64,000 bases of DNA from Heligmosomoides polygyrus polygyrus (lineage: Eukaryota; Nematoda; Chromadorea; Rhabditida; Heligmosomidae): positions 74,248,643 through 74,312,642 of the forward strand of contig OX377202.1 of NCBI GenBank assembly GCA_947396885.1, read 5' to 3'. Positions 11,460 to 22,912 of the stretch are shown piece after piece; the first letter of the stretch is position 1; each line of letters begins with the position of its first letter. Below the pieces are notes generated by a model, which made no database searches, was not told the origin of the DNA, and was given only the letters and a program-made list of their open reading frames with translations. A program made the position numbers and the translations under genes.

Positions 11460-12138
11460 CTCCGGCTAATAGACTGTAGTGACTATCCGAGGCTAAGCGA
11501 GCCCATTCCGGGCTCGCCGTCCTCCCTGTAGTGCAGCCGGCTGTATTGCATGGTGAGGAGCACCAAGGCTCCGTTCAGAGAATCCCCGGGACGATGGTAG
11601 AAGCGAGCTCACAAGTACATACTATACTATACGCACCCGCGCAGCCGCTAGACGAGACGATGGAAGTATAGAATGAATTCGGCTGGGGGCGGGGGGGGGG
11701 GGGGAGTGCGGCGCATAGCCTCCCCGCTGATCGATAGCTTGCGCGGGCAGGCCGGGTTTCGGGAGCGCCTCATCGGGGTCCCGACAGGATACGGTAGCCC
11801 GCGGGAGTTTAAAATAGAAGGGAGCGAGCTATCGCATTCGCGACATTGCTGTCTATGTTACTTATTATTATCGTTATTAATATTATTATTACTATTGCTA
11901 CTAATTACTACTATTATTAACTCCGCCTGCGGAAATCTTTCCTCCATTGCCGGTCCCAAGACCGTGTAAAGGAGGAGGGTTGGCCCCTGTCGAGGAACCG
12001 TGAAAACTAGGCAAGAAACCATGGAGAATCGTGACACTACTTCAGCTCAAGCTACAGCATCCGGGGCAACTGATGCGCCGGCGTTGATGAACCGAAAGCG
12101 GGGGCCGGTGTGATGTCCACTACTGGTTATAGACAAAG
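11460..12138 (+). other. GC-rich leader-like sequence of a second LINE
   Basis: GC-rich sequence with a run of 14 G at 11691-11704 and a TTA-rich stretch at 11865-11930 leads into a LINE endonuclease frame at 12139. It is most simply the 5' untranslated part of that element; this rests on position only. Confidence 0.4.
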
Positions 12139-12775
12139 ATGTTCACTCCAAAACGAGAAGTTACTGTTGCGTCGTGGAACGTCCGAACGGCCTATCAACT
12201 AGGACAGAAGGAGATTATCGCACGTAAGCTTTTCAGATATAAGGTGAGCACGCGCCATCTGAGCTACGGCTCACTGGATCCGGACGAACGAAGGTACCTG
12301 TCCCAGACAGAAACGCCCAGGTTATGTTGTTTTACTCTGGTGGAGACAAGCATACGGAAGCCGAATTCGCTCTGGACGAAAAGATAGCTGACTGTGTACT
12401 GGCGTTCCATCCAGTCTCCAGTCGATTAGTAGCATTGATGCTCTCTGGCACAGTTCGGGCACAAATCTTCTCAGCGTATGCCCCAACGGAGATCAGCCCT
12501 GACGATTCAAATGATGACTTCTACAAGAGCTTACATACGGCTATTGACTTTGTCTCGAAAACAGATGTTATCTTGCTTGCTGGAGACTTTAACGGTCGTG
12601 TTGGCAGGAAACGCACCGGATGACAGGAGGTACTGGGAGGACATGGTGTAGGCGAAGTAAACGGCAACGGTGTTCGGCTCCTGGCGTTTGCTGCCGCAAA
12701 TGGATTACTGATCGGGTTCTCGCTCTTCAAGTGATTTTGTGAAGCTTCCATCAGCCTTTCTGATATTATCATTAG
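12139..12775 (+). pseudogene. LINE AP-type endonuclease domain (second, RTE-like family), broken
   Basis: Two frames joined by a shift near 12320 give an apurinic-type endonuclease: VASWNVRTAYQLGQ (conserved Asn), YSGGDKH, SAYAPTE, and LLAGDFNGRVG (catalytic Asp/Asn pair). After a stop, NGVRLLAFAAANG continues in the region to about 12740. This domain nicks target DNA for LINE insertion. The family differs from the RTE copy at 13.7-16.8 kb, whose corresponding motifs read VATLNVGTLTGRS and VAGDLNGHVG. The segment ends abruptly near 12.78 kb, where related sequence continues on the opposite strand. Confidence 0.8.
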
Positions 12776-12784
12776 TCGGCTTTT

Positions 12785-13262
12785 TCTGACCTGTAAGGCG
12801 TCTCAACGTCACGAAGAGCTCGAAATTCGTTTCTGCAAGCGGCATCCTCGGCTCGTTCAGCTACTGAATTCCAATAAGCTTCACTTTCGAGTTTAAATTG
12901 GCATCGAGTTGCGCGATTGACTTCGGCGTATCGTTCGTGATTCACGACTTTAGCGCATTTTCGTTGATCGATGAGATTGAGACAGGTCTCCGAGATCCAG
13001 GCTGTGTGCGTTGCCTAATAATTGGGCAAATTTCCTTCAATTATCGCGATTTCACAAACCACGCTCGTGAACTGCCTTTCTTCTTCATGTACATCGCACT
13101 TCTCTGCAAGTGAAGCAAAGCGATTCACCAGCTTTAATTGGAATTTCAGTCTGGATGATGGCTCCGCGAGGTTGGGCCAATTTCGTCGTATGGTACGCTT
13201 AGTACTTCCTCTTGCTTTCTGCAACCTGAGCCGTATTCTAGCACACACGAGATGGTGATCGG
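12785..13262 (-). pseudogene. LINE endonuclease C-terminal/linker segment, inverted
   Basis: Read on the minus strand this gives DHHLVCARIRLRLQKARGS, the Ser-Asp-His end of the endonuclease fold, then a linker with AEPSSRLKFQLKLVNRFASL. Further on, conserved-looking RNEFRALRD-like sequence occurs near 12.81 kb. This is what should follow the endonuclease at 12139-12775, but in reverse orientation, suggesting an internal inversion of one element or a second copy nested next to it. Confidence 0.65.
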
Positions 13263-13281
13263 ATCCACAATCAGGACCATG

Positions 13282-13400
13282 TGGAATTCGAAATCCGAAA
13301 ACGCAGGCTAAGGTGGTTTGGACATGTATGTCGAATGGTGGCTTGCCATTCTATTCGCCTTGCTTTTCTTTGCCAACGAGGTTTTTAGGTGGAATACCGC
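13282..13400 (+). pseudogene. LINE C-terminal fragment (RWFGHV motif)
   Basis: In the plus strand the short run RKRRLRWFGHVCRM is the signature found near the C-terminus of RTE-type LINE polyproteins; the fuller RTE copy has RLR-stop-YGHVLRG at about 16585. Only about 35 residues remain. It has the same orientation as the endonuclease part at 12.1-12.8 kb, with the inverted linker between them. Confidence 0.6.
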
Positions 13401-13544
13401 TACTCACCAGCGGTGGAATTCTGGGTGAGTTCGCTTTGCATTTTGGGGTTTCGTTTTGTGCTCTTGACTTCAAATCAAAAATGCAAGCGCGGGTGGAGCG
13501 CTTCGCCGTGTAAAGAACAAATCTAAAACCTGAAGCCATTTTTA

Positions 13545-13672
13545 GGCCTCCGAAGACGACGACAGGGCCGATACGTCAGGCCGTAAATAAATATTCCACC
13601 TAACAACCCCGTTGACAAAGAAAAACAAGACGTAATAATATTACTATTATTATTATTATTATTATTATTACT
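13545..13672 (+). repeat. Penelope-like terminal remnant followed by (TTA)n
   Basis: Sequence TTTAGGCCTCCGAAGACGACG...ACGTCAGGCC...AATAAAT...CCACCTAACAACC is nearly the same as 51388-51468, where it lies downstream of a GIY-YIG domain. It therefore looks like a degraded Penelope-like terminal piece. A TTA trinucleotide run follows at about 13636-13672 and abuts the RTE element. Confidence 0.55.
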
Positions 13673-13682
13673 GTTGGTGGCG

Positions 13683-13820
13683 ATGTCCGTTCCTCCACGT
13701 GGTGCCACTGGAAACTGCCCGCTCTGCGAGCTAAGCCGAACACGGACATTCGATTGCAGGCGACAGGCCCTTGTGACAGGCCGGCCTACGAACACCCATG
13801 TCACATCACATGGTTCATGA
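13683..13820 (+). CDS. RTE ORF1, small Cys-containing protein (45 aa)
   Basis: ATG at 13683, 45 codons, TGA at 13818. The peptide starts MSVPPRGATGNCPLCELSRT and has a C-x2-C-x9-C arrangement followed by basic residues. The same frame is kept intact in the partial reverse copy at 53137-53274, with only one residue differing (Ala-Thr-Gly becomes Ala-Pro-Gly). Very short ORF1 products are a known trait of RTE elements. Its function is unknown; the Cys pair could bind metal or nucleic acid, which is a guess. It overlaps the ORF2 frame. Confidence 0.6.
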   Translation: MSVPPRGATGNCPLCELSRTRTFDCRRQALVTGRPTNTHVTSHGS

Positions 13821-13900
13821 CATTGCAAGTTTTTCGTGATAGTGCTACGGCGTCCGCGGGAGCCGACCCGCACTCGCAGAGCCCGGCGAGTGTGAGAAGT

Positions 13901-16800
13901 ATGCGGGGGTCCCTGATGCGTGGACGGCATCGGGGGGCAACTGAGCTAGTCCGAAAGTCCCGTAACGTAAGCAGGACCCGCGTGGCAACGCTGAATGTGG
14001 GTACGTTGACGGGCCGCTCGTGCGAGTTGGTTGAAGCACTGGAGCGTAGAAGAGTTGATTTCTGTGCGGTGCAGGAGACGAGGTGGTCCTGCCGCAAGTC
14101 AAGGGACATAGGACGTGGCTTCAAAGCCGTTCTATGTGGAAGTCTCAGGACCACCAGTGGTGTCCGAATAATCGTCTCCGAACGATTTCGTGACTCGATT
14201 GTAAGCGTTGAGCGCTTTGACGATCGATTGATGAAGATCGTTGTCGCCGCTAAGGAGCGACCCTATCACTTCTTCTATGCGTATGCTCCGCAGACTGGCT
14301 GCTCCGATCAAGCCAAGGATAAGTTTATGAACCTGCTGGATGAGAAGACAGCAGAGGTACCGTCGAAAGATGTCATCATAGTCGCTGGTGACCTTAATGG
14401 GCACGTAGGTGCTACGAAAGACGAGTACAGCTGTCATGGTGGTTTCGGATACGGATCACGTAACGCCGATGGTGAGCGCATTCTTGAGTATGCGGAGTCG
14501 CATAGTTTCACCATTGTAAACACCGTCTTCCGAAAACGCGACTCCCACCTCATCTCATATTATAGTGAGAGCTCCAAGTCTCAGATAGACTTTGTGCTTG
14601 TGAAGGATCGTGACCGGAGTCTTGTCACAGACGCGAAGATCGTGCCGTATGAGACGGTCGCCCCACAGCACCGACCGCTGATCTGCACTCTGAAGATTGT
14701 CCCTCCGAGGCTGAAGCAGGTCGAGCGATGCGGTGCTGCAAGAATCAAGTGGTGGCGAATGAGAGAGAAGGAAGCAGCTGTGATTTCTCGCGTGCGCTTA
14801 CCGACAGTCACGACTGTCGGTAAGCGCACGCGAGAAATCACAGCTGCTTCCTTCTCTCTCACGACCGTTCGTCAAGCTGCACAGTCGGAACTCGGCATTA
14901 CGAAGCCTGGGCGACGGAAGGTCGACAAGCAGGCATGGCTGTGGACAGATGACGTGAAAGCAAAAGTGCGAGTGAAGAAGTCGCTTTATCACGTGTTTCT
15001 CGGCGAAAAGACGGCCGATAACTGGCGGAAGTACCAAGAAGCGAGAAAAGCTGCAAAGAAAGCCGTGGCTGTTGCAAAAGCCACTCATTATGGAGATGTC
15101 AACGAGAAGCTCGAGTCACGCGATGGCGAGCGGTATCTGTACCGGCTTGCTAAGAATCGCCATCGGCAGACCGAGGATATTGAGAAGTTTTTCGGCATCA
15201 ATGATGAGAATGATCATCTTCTTACGGACCGCAAGAAGGCATTGAAGCGGTGGCGCGACTACTTTGAGGAAATTTCTACAGTAGAATTTCCTCATCCAGC
15301 CATCCCTTCCACGGCTGCAACCCACGGCCCCGTTCAGAAGATCACCGTGGAGGAGATTGAAGCGGCTTTGAAGAAGATGAGGCCAGGCAAAGCGACTGGG
15401 CCCGATCACGTGGCAGCTGATTTGTGAAAGTCCAAGTACTGGTACCCTGCTGAGTGGTTGGCGAAGTTCTTTAATCAGGTTGTGGCGGAGAAGAAAGTGC
15501 CTGAGTGCTAGCGTCAAAGTACGACGATTCCAATTTGGAAGAAGAAGGGCAGTCCTGCAGACTGCTTCAATTACCGTCCGATTCGCCTGCTTTCGCACAG
15601 CGTGAAGATCTTTGAGCGAGTTGTCGATGGACGAATTCGGGACATCGTCCAGCTTTCCAGCAATCAGTGCGGCTTCGTGGCTGGCTGTGGCACCGTTGAT
15701 GCCATACATGCCGTCCGCCTCCTGATAGAGAGGCATCGCGAGAAACAGAAGCCAGTGCATATCGCCTTTCTCGACTCGGAGAAGGCCTTTTACCGCGTAC
15801 CGCGTGAAGTGATATGGTACGCCCAGCGTCAACATGGAGTTCCTGAAGAGCTCATAGAGTGGGTGCGAATTCTCTACTCTTGTCCAAAGAGTCGAGTTCA
15901 AGCTGCAGCTGGGACCTCGATGGAGATTCCCAACTCTGTCGGAGTACACCAGGGTTCTGCGCTTTCCCCACTCCCCTTTGTTGTCGTCATGGATGCCATC
16001 ACACGAGATCTTCAGAAGCCCGTCCCTTGGACGTCGCTTTATGCCGATGACGTGATGCTCGCTAGCGAAGATAAAGGAGAACTCGAGCGAGAGTTGCAAG
16101 CTTGGTGTGATCGCTTGGAGCGGTTTGGACTCAGATTGAACGTGAAGAAGACCGAGTATTTAACGACGGACGTTACCGAGTCCAGCTCCATCAAGGTTAA
16201 CGGCATCGAGCTTCCACGCACTGCGGTCTTTAAGTACCTGGGATCAGCAGTCGCGTCTGACGGCAAACTGATGGTCAAAGTGAATTCACGCGTGAGTGCA
16301 GCTTGGTCCAAGTGGCGCTCGTTGACTGGCGTGCTCTGCGACAAGAAGATACCAGAGCGCTTTAAGCCGAAGATCTACAGAGCAGTCGTCCGGCCGGTAG
16401 CAATGTACGGCGCTGAGTGCTGGCCAGCGACCAAGGAAGTTGAAACGCGCCTCAGCGTCATGGAGACGAAGATGCTGCGCTGGACGGCGGGAGTCACGCG
16501 CATGGACCGCATCCGAAACGATGCTATTCGGCAGAAGTTCGGTGTCGCGCCGATAACTGACAAGATGCGCGAAGCTCGCTTACGATGATACGGCCACGTT
16601 CTGCGTGGAGAAGAATACAGCGTCCGCAAGGCCTTAACTTCGAGGTAATAGGAAAGCGGCCTAGAGGGCGCCCGAAGCAGCGCTGGGCTGATACGTTACA
16701 TACGGACTAGAAAGCAGCTGGTGTCCACCCCGATCTAGCGCTGGATCGGGAAAGGTGGCGTCATGACGCCAGAATAGCGGACCCCGCCACGAAGCGGGAC
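13901..16800 (+). pseudogene. RTE ORF2: endonuclease-reverse transcriptase polyprotein, three premature stops
   Basis: The frame is open to a TGA at 15425, meets a TAG at 15509, and from 15602 runs to a TGA at 16586. Endonuclease motifs: VATLNVGTLTGRS (Asn), CAVQETRW (Glu), VAGDLNGHVG (Asp, Asn), QIDFVLV (Asp) and QHRPLICTL (His). RT motifs: RPGKATGPD, FRPIRL-type NYRPIRLLSHS, HIAFLDSEKAFYRVP (motif A; the usual second Asp is Tyr), VGVHQGSALSP (motif B) and LYADDVML (motif C, intact catalytic pair). C-terminal motifs AECWPATKEVETRL and TRMDRIRNDAIRQKFG follow. The three stops sit where Trp is expected, each a G-to-A change. A palindrome at 14760-14861 replaces about 11 residues. This copy is inactive as it stands. 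Confidence 0.9.
14760..14861. repeat. Perfect palindrome with 49-bp arms inside RTE ORF2
   Basis: Positions 14760-14808 are the exact reverse complement of 14813-14861, with a 4-nt spacer (CACG). The reading frame stays open across it, so the right arm encodes a nonsense peptide between RLPTVTTV and RQAAQSELG. The arms begin and end with AG-rich sequence (TGAGAGAGAAGG). It looks like a local fold-back duplication in this one copy or an assembly artefact. Confidence 0.95.
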
Positions 16801-16999
16801 AAACGCTGAAGAAGAAGAAGAAGAAGATTATTATTATTACTGTTATTACTATTATTATTGTTATATTAATTGTCCTTTAAAATACGTGTTCTTCTCTATC
16901 AAATCGGGCAACAGAATGGTTGATTGAAAATGTAAACAGGGGCCTATACGATAAAAGCTCTAAAACGGCGAAAATTTTCGATCCGAGATAATACTATCC

Positions 17000-19200
17000 G
17001 ACCACTCGATGCATTTTGTTTCAGCAGAGCATACTGCCTTTCAAACTCTGGAGTAGCATGAGAATGTGTGATGAACCCGCTGCCTCCTGGTCTTCTAGAC
17101 GCCGCCTCTGACCGGGAACTATGAGCACGCGAACACTCTGGCTTACAACTTAAGCCGAGAGCCGGGAGCCGTCTCGACGACCCTCCGCCTCGCGCCGCTT
17201 GGTCGGCGACTACCTCGGTCGGCCGACGTCGAGATTACGCTCGGACTCTGCCCCGTATGTCTCGTCGAATATTCTATTCCGCGCCGCCGCCAGCGGCCGA
17301 ATTCTGCCCACATCACAACCTCACCTCGGACTTCTGCGTTCAAGTGCTTCGCGTAGGACTCATGTGGCTTAGAGCCTCGAAACGCCTCCTCGTCCTGTCT
17401 GAGTAGATCCAGCCGATCACGCTGTAGTTCTCTGCCAGCCTCTTCTTCCCGCAAGTGAATACGAAGCGACTAGACGAGATCTCGGCCTGATGCCGTTGTA
17501 TTCCAATGCTACAAATCTGCACTGACCTAGCTCATCGCTGAATATTAACTACCTTCAGCTAGATGTGTTGGGCATTCTCTAATAAAACTGTGTTGCTTGC
17601 TTTTCATGCAGATTTTAAGTTGCACTGCTGCTGTTTTTTTTTTGAGTGTAAGAGAGATCCTCTGTGAGCCGGCAAATGTTTTTTGCTCTTCCATGCAATG
17701 AAAAACAAAAAAACAGTTTTTGCAGTTCATTTACTAATGGTAAGACCACCAATCGTAAGTGTTATGATTCCCATTTAACTGGATTGTCTACTTAGTTGTT
17801 TGTACTTATCCAATTTTGTTACTACTACTACTACTACACTTCAAAGAGGCATCAAGAAATACATGAGGCAGCCGTAGTAATCCCGAAAAATAGTAGCAAT
17901 CTGAAATAAAATTAAAATTTTCAGGCCCGGGTTCCTATGAATAGGATCAATGCCCGCGAAAAATTATTGTTCGTCCGCAAGCAAATTCAAAGAAGCTACT
18001 ATTGGTTGTCAATTCCTGTCCGTGAAAATCAAACTTTCATCCTTTCCATCATCAGTTCGCCGCTTTGCTTGACGTTTTTGGTGCTTCCTCGTTTCCTTGT
18101 TTCATTCACTCTCCCTTTAATCATTTCTGCCATTCACCACTCCTCTCCTTCATTTTTCCATTCTATTTCAACTTCAGTTGCTCCTTCCCCATTTTCAGGT
18201 TAGTGTTCATCCGCACAACGCACGCAACGGTCTCACTGTGACTTCAGCATTCGCCATCGTAATCAGATGTCGTCGTCTTTCTTCACATCGACGTCTCTAT
18301 GGCTTGCTATGTAGTAGACACTCGCTCACTTAGTAGGTCGACCGTAGCTCGCGTCCGTTGAAGGCAGCGACCGATCGGAATCCCGTGCTCCATGCTGCTC
18401 TTCGTTCGATTCCTGCGTTCGCTTTCCCCTGAGGCTAGCAGGGTCTTCCCCACGCGTTCGCTGCCCGCGGCCGAACGTGTTTACCCATCACTTTGGCACG
18501 GCGTCATAACAGAGGTTTCCACCGACAAAATAAGGTTCGCCGCCTAGTTCGGACTCGAGCGACCTCGCGAATTTCATCGCAATTCAACCCCAAATGCTGG
18601 AATGCTTAGCCGTCGCGCACAGAATTCAGAGAGCGCGATGTGCTTGAAGTGAGAAGTCGTGCGATCGCTCCACACGTGATTCTGCATGCAGCGCAGCACC
18701 ACAGAGTTCTGGCGCTGCATCTGCACACCGACGTGATGCAGAAGTCGCCGTAGAGTGATCGGCACTTCCTCGTTAGCCCGGCGTGGGTGTAGATTTGTCA
18801 GTTATTCAGCCGTCCGTGAAAGACGGAGCTTCAGGCGTTGCTTTATTGGTTGATAACGAGTTTCTTCACGCGCTTCTTCCTCCACTCCCTTTCGCATAGC
18901 ATGACCACTTTGTTCAGTCTGGGAGGCCTTTCCTGTAGGCAGTACATAGAACTGAAATTGCAGAGGTGAAGCCGGTCTGTTCATGCTACTTCTCTAATGT
19001 TCCAGTGATTGAACTCCAGGCCACCTTCGGAGCTGTCAACGCCCTTTTATTTCGAGAACGCATTCCATTATTCTCAGTCGTAGCTAAGGAAGTATGGTAG
19101 GTAGACAGAAGAGGCTCCTGCTGTGGTGTCCAGCCCGATTAAGGTCTCTTGACTTCCAGTTGACACCAACAAAGCCATTCATCCTTTTGGTGTCGGCAAA
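17000..19200. other. No confident gene; GC-rich patch with one open frame
   Basis: A GC-rich patch at 17.14-17.46 kb has a minus-strand frame with a charged, Arg/Glu-rich peptide (REEEAGRELQRDRLDLLRQD) that might be an exon or a decayed transposon protein; no family is recognised. The remainder (17.5-19.2 kb) has short frames only and a pyrimidine-rich run at 18.05-18.2 kb. Confidence 0.35.
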
Positions 19201-19219
19201 CTGATAGCAGACATGCCTG

Positions 19220-19325
19220 GGTCATTTAAATTGCGCCTTCAAAATCATGTAGAAGTAGAATTCGCAGCGCATCCCACAGAGGGATTCACGTCCTCTATCT
19301 TTTCCATTCATGAGGAATTACATCA
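19220..19325 (+). mobile_element. tRNA-derived SINE, 3' fragment
   Basis: This piece matches the last third of the SINE family described at 35025-35305: GTAGAAGTAGAAT, then GCGCATCCCA and GAGGGATT-like sequence. The 5' tRNA-like half is absent. Confidence 0.5.
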
Positions 19326-20244
19326 AATTAATCCATCACAAATTTGATGGAGCATTGTAAAGTTGATACATTTCCTGACAATTACGTTTCCCCAATGCAA
19401 TGGCTGCCAGTACGTCCTACAATTCTAGGTTCCTCTGCACTCTTCTGAGCCTTCATCGTGACATGCAGTCTTGAAATGCTCTTTGTTGTGGAGAACTGAT
19501 CATTGTTTGCTTCTTTGGTAAGCTACCTTACCATTAGAGGTCTCTCTATGTATCGACGGTGATAGAAATTGAATTAAGCTAGCTGTGGATTCCCGAAGCA
19601 CTCGACAAGCAACGCGTAGCGAAGTACTAACACAGGGCATGTATTGCTCACTACGACGGGTCAGCAAACCTCTCAAGGAGAATTCGTTAGATGAGATCCT
19701 GCGGAGTGTTATTCGAAATGCACGGCTTTAGCAATTGAGCGAGAGGACCTAGAACGTAGAGTTTTTTAGGGTAAGAGGTCGTTTGAATCCCATACACAGC
19801 ACTTCGGCGTGAAGAGTTCAGGTCATGTTCTAAAACTTTAACTCCTGAATAAATGCGCAACAAGGTCGGACTTAGCGTAACCTGTTGAGAAAGCAAAGCG
19901 GCGGGACAAAGCTCGGCATCAGTCAAACCATTTGCCAGATGCACCTCGCACTTCACTTCTGCGAAATTAATTTGAAGACGTACATAGTTGGCCTACACAA
20001 CGGCCTACGATAGCTAACTAATGGACAAATCGGTGATCAGTTCTTCGTGCACATGTCTGTTGCCAGTCCCTCAAACCTTAAGGGACGGAAGGCATGGGCT
20101 AAACCCAAACCTTGAATCGAGGATGCCGCAAGAGCAGACGTCTTCTGCGACTGTTGCTCTCGCACCCTCGCACCATAGTGTATAATCGCCATTAAACAGG
20201 ACATCCACTATACTTCTATTTATTAATTTATTTTGTGCGCTCCG

Positions 20245-20560
20245 CGCGCTCCGGCCGCGTGGAGTAGTGGGAAAAGGGCTAACTGTTACGTGCACCTATT
20301 CCAGGTTCCTGGATCGGATTTCCCGCCTAGCCCCACCAAGCCTTTCATCCCTCCGGGCTCGGAAAATTGGTACAAGGCTCGTCTGGGAAGGGTAAAACAC
20401 TGACGCCTCCATCTACTGCATCTACCTCAAGTCACTGTATAAGCCAAATAAGCACTCACGTTGCCTCTACAACATATGGTACAAGTAGAATGCATGGCGC
20501 ATCCCAAAAAGAGACTGATTAACGCCGGCGTTTTTCCTTTATCCGTATCCTTTATTTTGT
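20245..20560 (+). mobile_element. tRNA-derived SINE, near full length
   Basis: Contains the tRNA-like 5' part (AGTAGTGGGAAAAGGGC and GTTCCTGGATCGGATTT as A- and B-box-like blocks), the conserved core CCAAGCCTTTCATCCCTCCGG, the middle TCTGGGAAGGGTAAAACACTG, and the 3' block GTAGAATGCATGGCGCATCC ending in TTTATCC-type repeats. It shares all blocks in order with copies at 33445, 34028 and 35025. Confidence 0.8.
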
Positions 20561-20577
20561 GAATTACATGGTGTGCC

Positions 20578-22900
20578 TTATAACGAAAAGCTAAAAGCTT
20601 GGTCACCAAGAGCAGTTGGCAGGATATGCGTGAGGCGTGAGACTGGCGAGCGAGATACCATTTTCTTGACGAATGGCAGTATTCTTGTGCATCTATTGCA
20701 AAGCTGCATGTGAGCTGAGCTGCACAAAAATTCAGAGCGTTTCCGAGAGCGAAGCTCTAGCGGCAAGGACGACAATCCCTCATCGAACGGTTCGGCTTCA
20801 GGGCATTGGCGTCTGCGACTAGTTTCGCTCCAGCTGTCGCTTTCTGACACTCCGTGACGAGCGCGTAGCTTTCCATCGTGGTGAGACGTCTTCCGTTGAA
20901 CCACGGAAGCTGTCCTGCCCTGACAAATGTCTCGTAGTCGCGAAGCAACGCTTTTTTGCCGTGGTCCCGCATCACGCCAAGATCTCAAACATTGGGGAAC
21001 CCTAGAACCAACAGAAACTTTACCTGGTACCTTATGACCTTTCAAGGTCGTTGCTTTTCCATGGCAACTCAACTCTAAGTGGAATGTGGAACCTTCGCAC
21101 CTTCGTGACTCTGTGTAGAATTCCATCTTTACCTGTGGTTCATTTAAATAATGTCCGTAAAGCCCTAGCGAAATTAACTGACAGAATCAGTTTTTTACTT
21201 ACTCGATCACATATCTATCTATTTACGTTGCTCTCCTTGAAGAGATTGGTTGTAATAATTAAGCTCCTCACGCATTCTATTTATGTGGAAGAGACACCTG
21301 CTCTTCTGCAATACGAATATCGGATCTGTCCAAGTCGGGAGGGAGCAACCGTGAAGTGTCAGCTCCGTGTGTCATTCCATGCCGCACAACCATGTCCCTA
21401 AATTTAAATGAAAGCCCTCGCTTGATGGGACAGCGATGGAGCTCTCAATACTCAAGCAGTACAAACTCAAACAAAGGATTGGATACGCAAATCACTACAT
21501 GCCTCCCTCCGATTAGGATAGATCCCGGATATCTACTGCAGTGTACAAGAGTTGAGTTGTTAAGTGAGCAGTTAATAAGCCAACTAAGTGAGCAGTTAAT
21601 AAGCCGAACCGGCAGTTCCTGTCTTCAAGCGCTGCCGAAACTTGGGCTTTACCGCCTTCAATCAGAAGTAGAACAGAACCCAAGACTCATTTCTTGCATG
21701 AGATGTTCATCAATAGAGCCGAATAAAATTCATTGAAGACGAAATTATACCTAGCCTCCTCACAGGAGTGGCCCGTTCAGTCGCCAAAGGAAATGAAGTC
21801 TCAGGATTAGAGCCAAGTGACTCCTTCCAATCTAACTCATTTCCGACGTGTGGTGGAGGGAGCCGAGCAAAACTTCTCTCATTCGCTATTTGCACGGCAG
21901 TTCAAGATTTCGCCTACCTCCCATTTGTGCCTTCTTCCATTAATAAGTGGAGGCGCTCTGAATAGGGTTTTTCGCCGATGATGGTGACGGCTGGGAGAGA
22001 AGGCAATGTTCAGGCGTCCCATTCCATCATTTGTGTCCATCTGTCGGGTATGGGTGACAACTGAGCAAACCTTTCGCTCGCATGCTACCCTTCTTTGCGG
22101 CACATTCCAATTCATAAGTAGGTCCGACGTTCTGCGAATGGGACTACTGACTGGACAAATGCAGAAGCTACTTCGGCGCTCGCTTGTCGTTACTCTGCAG
22201 CCGGCAACATTCCTCAGCGCTAAGTCCATGGCGGTTCTTGCCGCGCACTTGCTGCCCTCGAGCGAAGAGCAGCCATCGGCCCGCTCTTCAGAGCTCCTCA
22301 TCTATCGTTCAGACAACGCACTTTTAAGGCAACTATGGGTGTGCAGCGATTCGGCGGTAAGTGCTGGATTTAGTGTCGGACGCTCGTACCGCTTTCCCAC
22401 TGATGCGGGGTTCTCCCCAGATGCAGGTTCACATCGAGAATTCAGCACCGACTGCATGCGATTGTTGCCTTCTCAACGTCATGGTGTACTTTTATATTAT
22501 TTTCACGTCGATTTCAAACGAAACTGGAGACTTCTAAGCAAGCTTGACGTTTCTGAAATCAAACTGAACATCTTCCAAATCAAAACAAATGTTTCTCTAA
22601 TTAAACTAGATTTTCAGTAAGGTTAAAATAGTTCATTGTCTGCGGAAAATTTGGTTTATCTTTTTTGAAAAGTTGAACGCACCAGCCCCAATAAGTCAGC
22701 ACACTCTTTGAAATTTTGTTTAAAAAATTATTTTTAGAGTAAAAGCAGTGGCTTAAAATTTTAAGGTGGTCGACGGTAGCAATTTTATAGTGTGGTAAAA
22801 GAAGACATCCCATGCACATGTCTAACTCCTTTTGATTGACAGTATAAATGCTGCTTACATGAGATAGCGATGCGAATGTATGGGCGTTTTCTACAAATGG
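20578..22900. other. Open frames on both strands, no recognised gene
   Basis: Frames at 20578-21126 (minus), 20757-20975 (minus, a plausible-looking peptide ending in a stop), 21879-22301 (minus) and 22006-22620 (plus, 204 codons) overlap or compete, and none contains a motif I can name. A 24-bp direct duplication (TAAGTGAGCAGTTAATAAGC core) lies at about 21561-21608. A decayed gene or transposon is possible. Confidence 0.3.
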
Positions 22901-22912
22901 TTTTGTTGTATC

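Larger units (their letters stand above)
13676..16817 (+). mobile_element. RTE-type non-LTR retrotransposon, nearly full length but mutated
   Basis: The element has a short ORF1 (13683-13820), an overlapping ORF2 with endonuclease, reverse transcriptase and C-terminal domain, a brief 3' region containing a GCGGGACAAACGCTGAAG motif, and a GAA/TTA-type microsatellite tail (from about 16808). This is the compact layout of RTE elements, in which ORF1 is tiny. Fragments of the same family occur at 52.93-53.29 kb (minus), 54.86-55.07 kb and 55.34-56.2 kb (plus). Confidence 0.92.

Noticed and set aside
15116..16099. 327-codon minus-strand frame
   Set aside because: Antisense shadow of the RTE ORF2, whose motifs are unambiguous on the plus strand.
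22006..22620. 204-codon plus-strand frame
   Set aside because: No domain, a competing minus-strand frame, and a low-complexity Ile/Lys-rich end; likely chance or decayed repeat.
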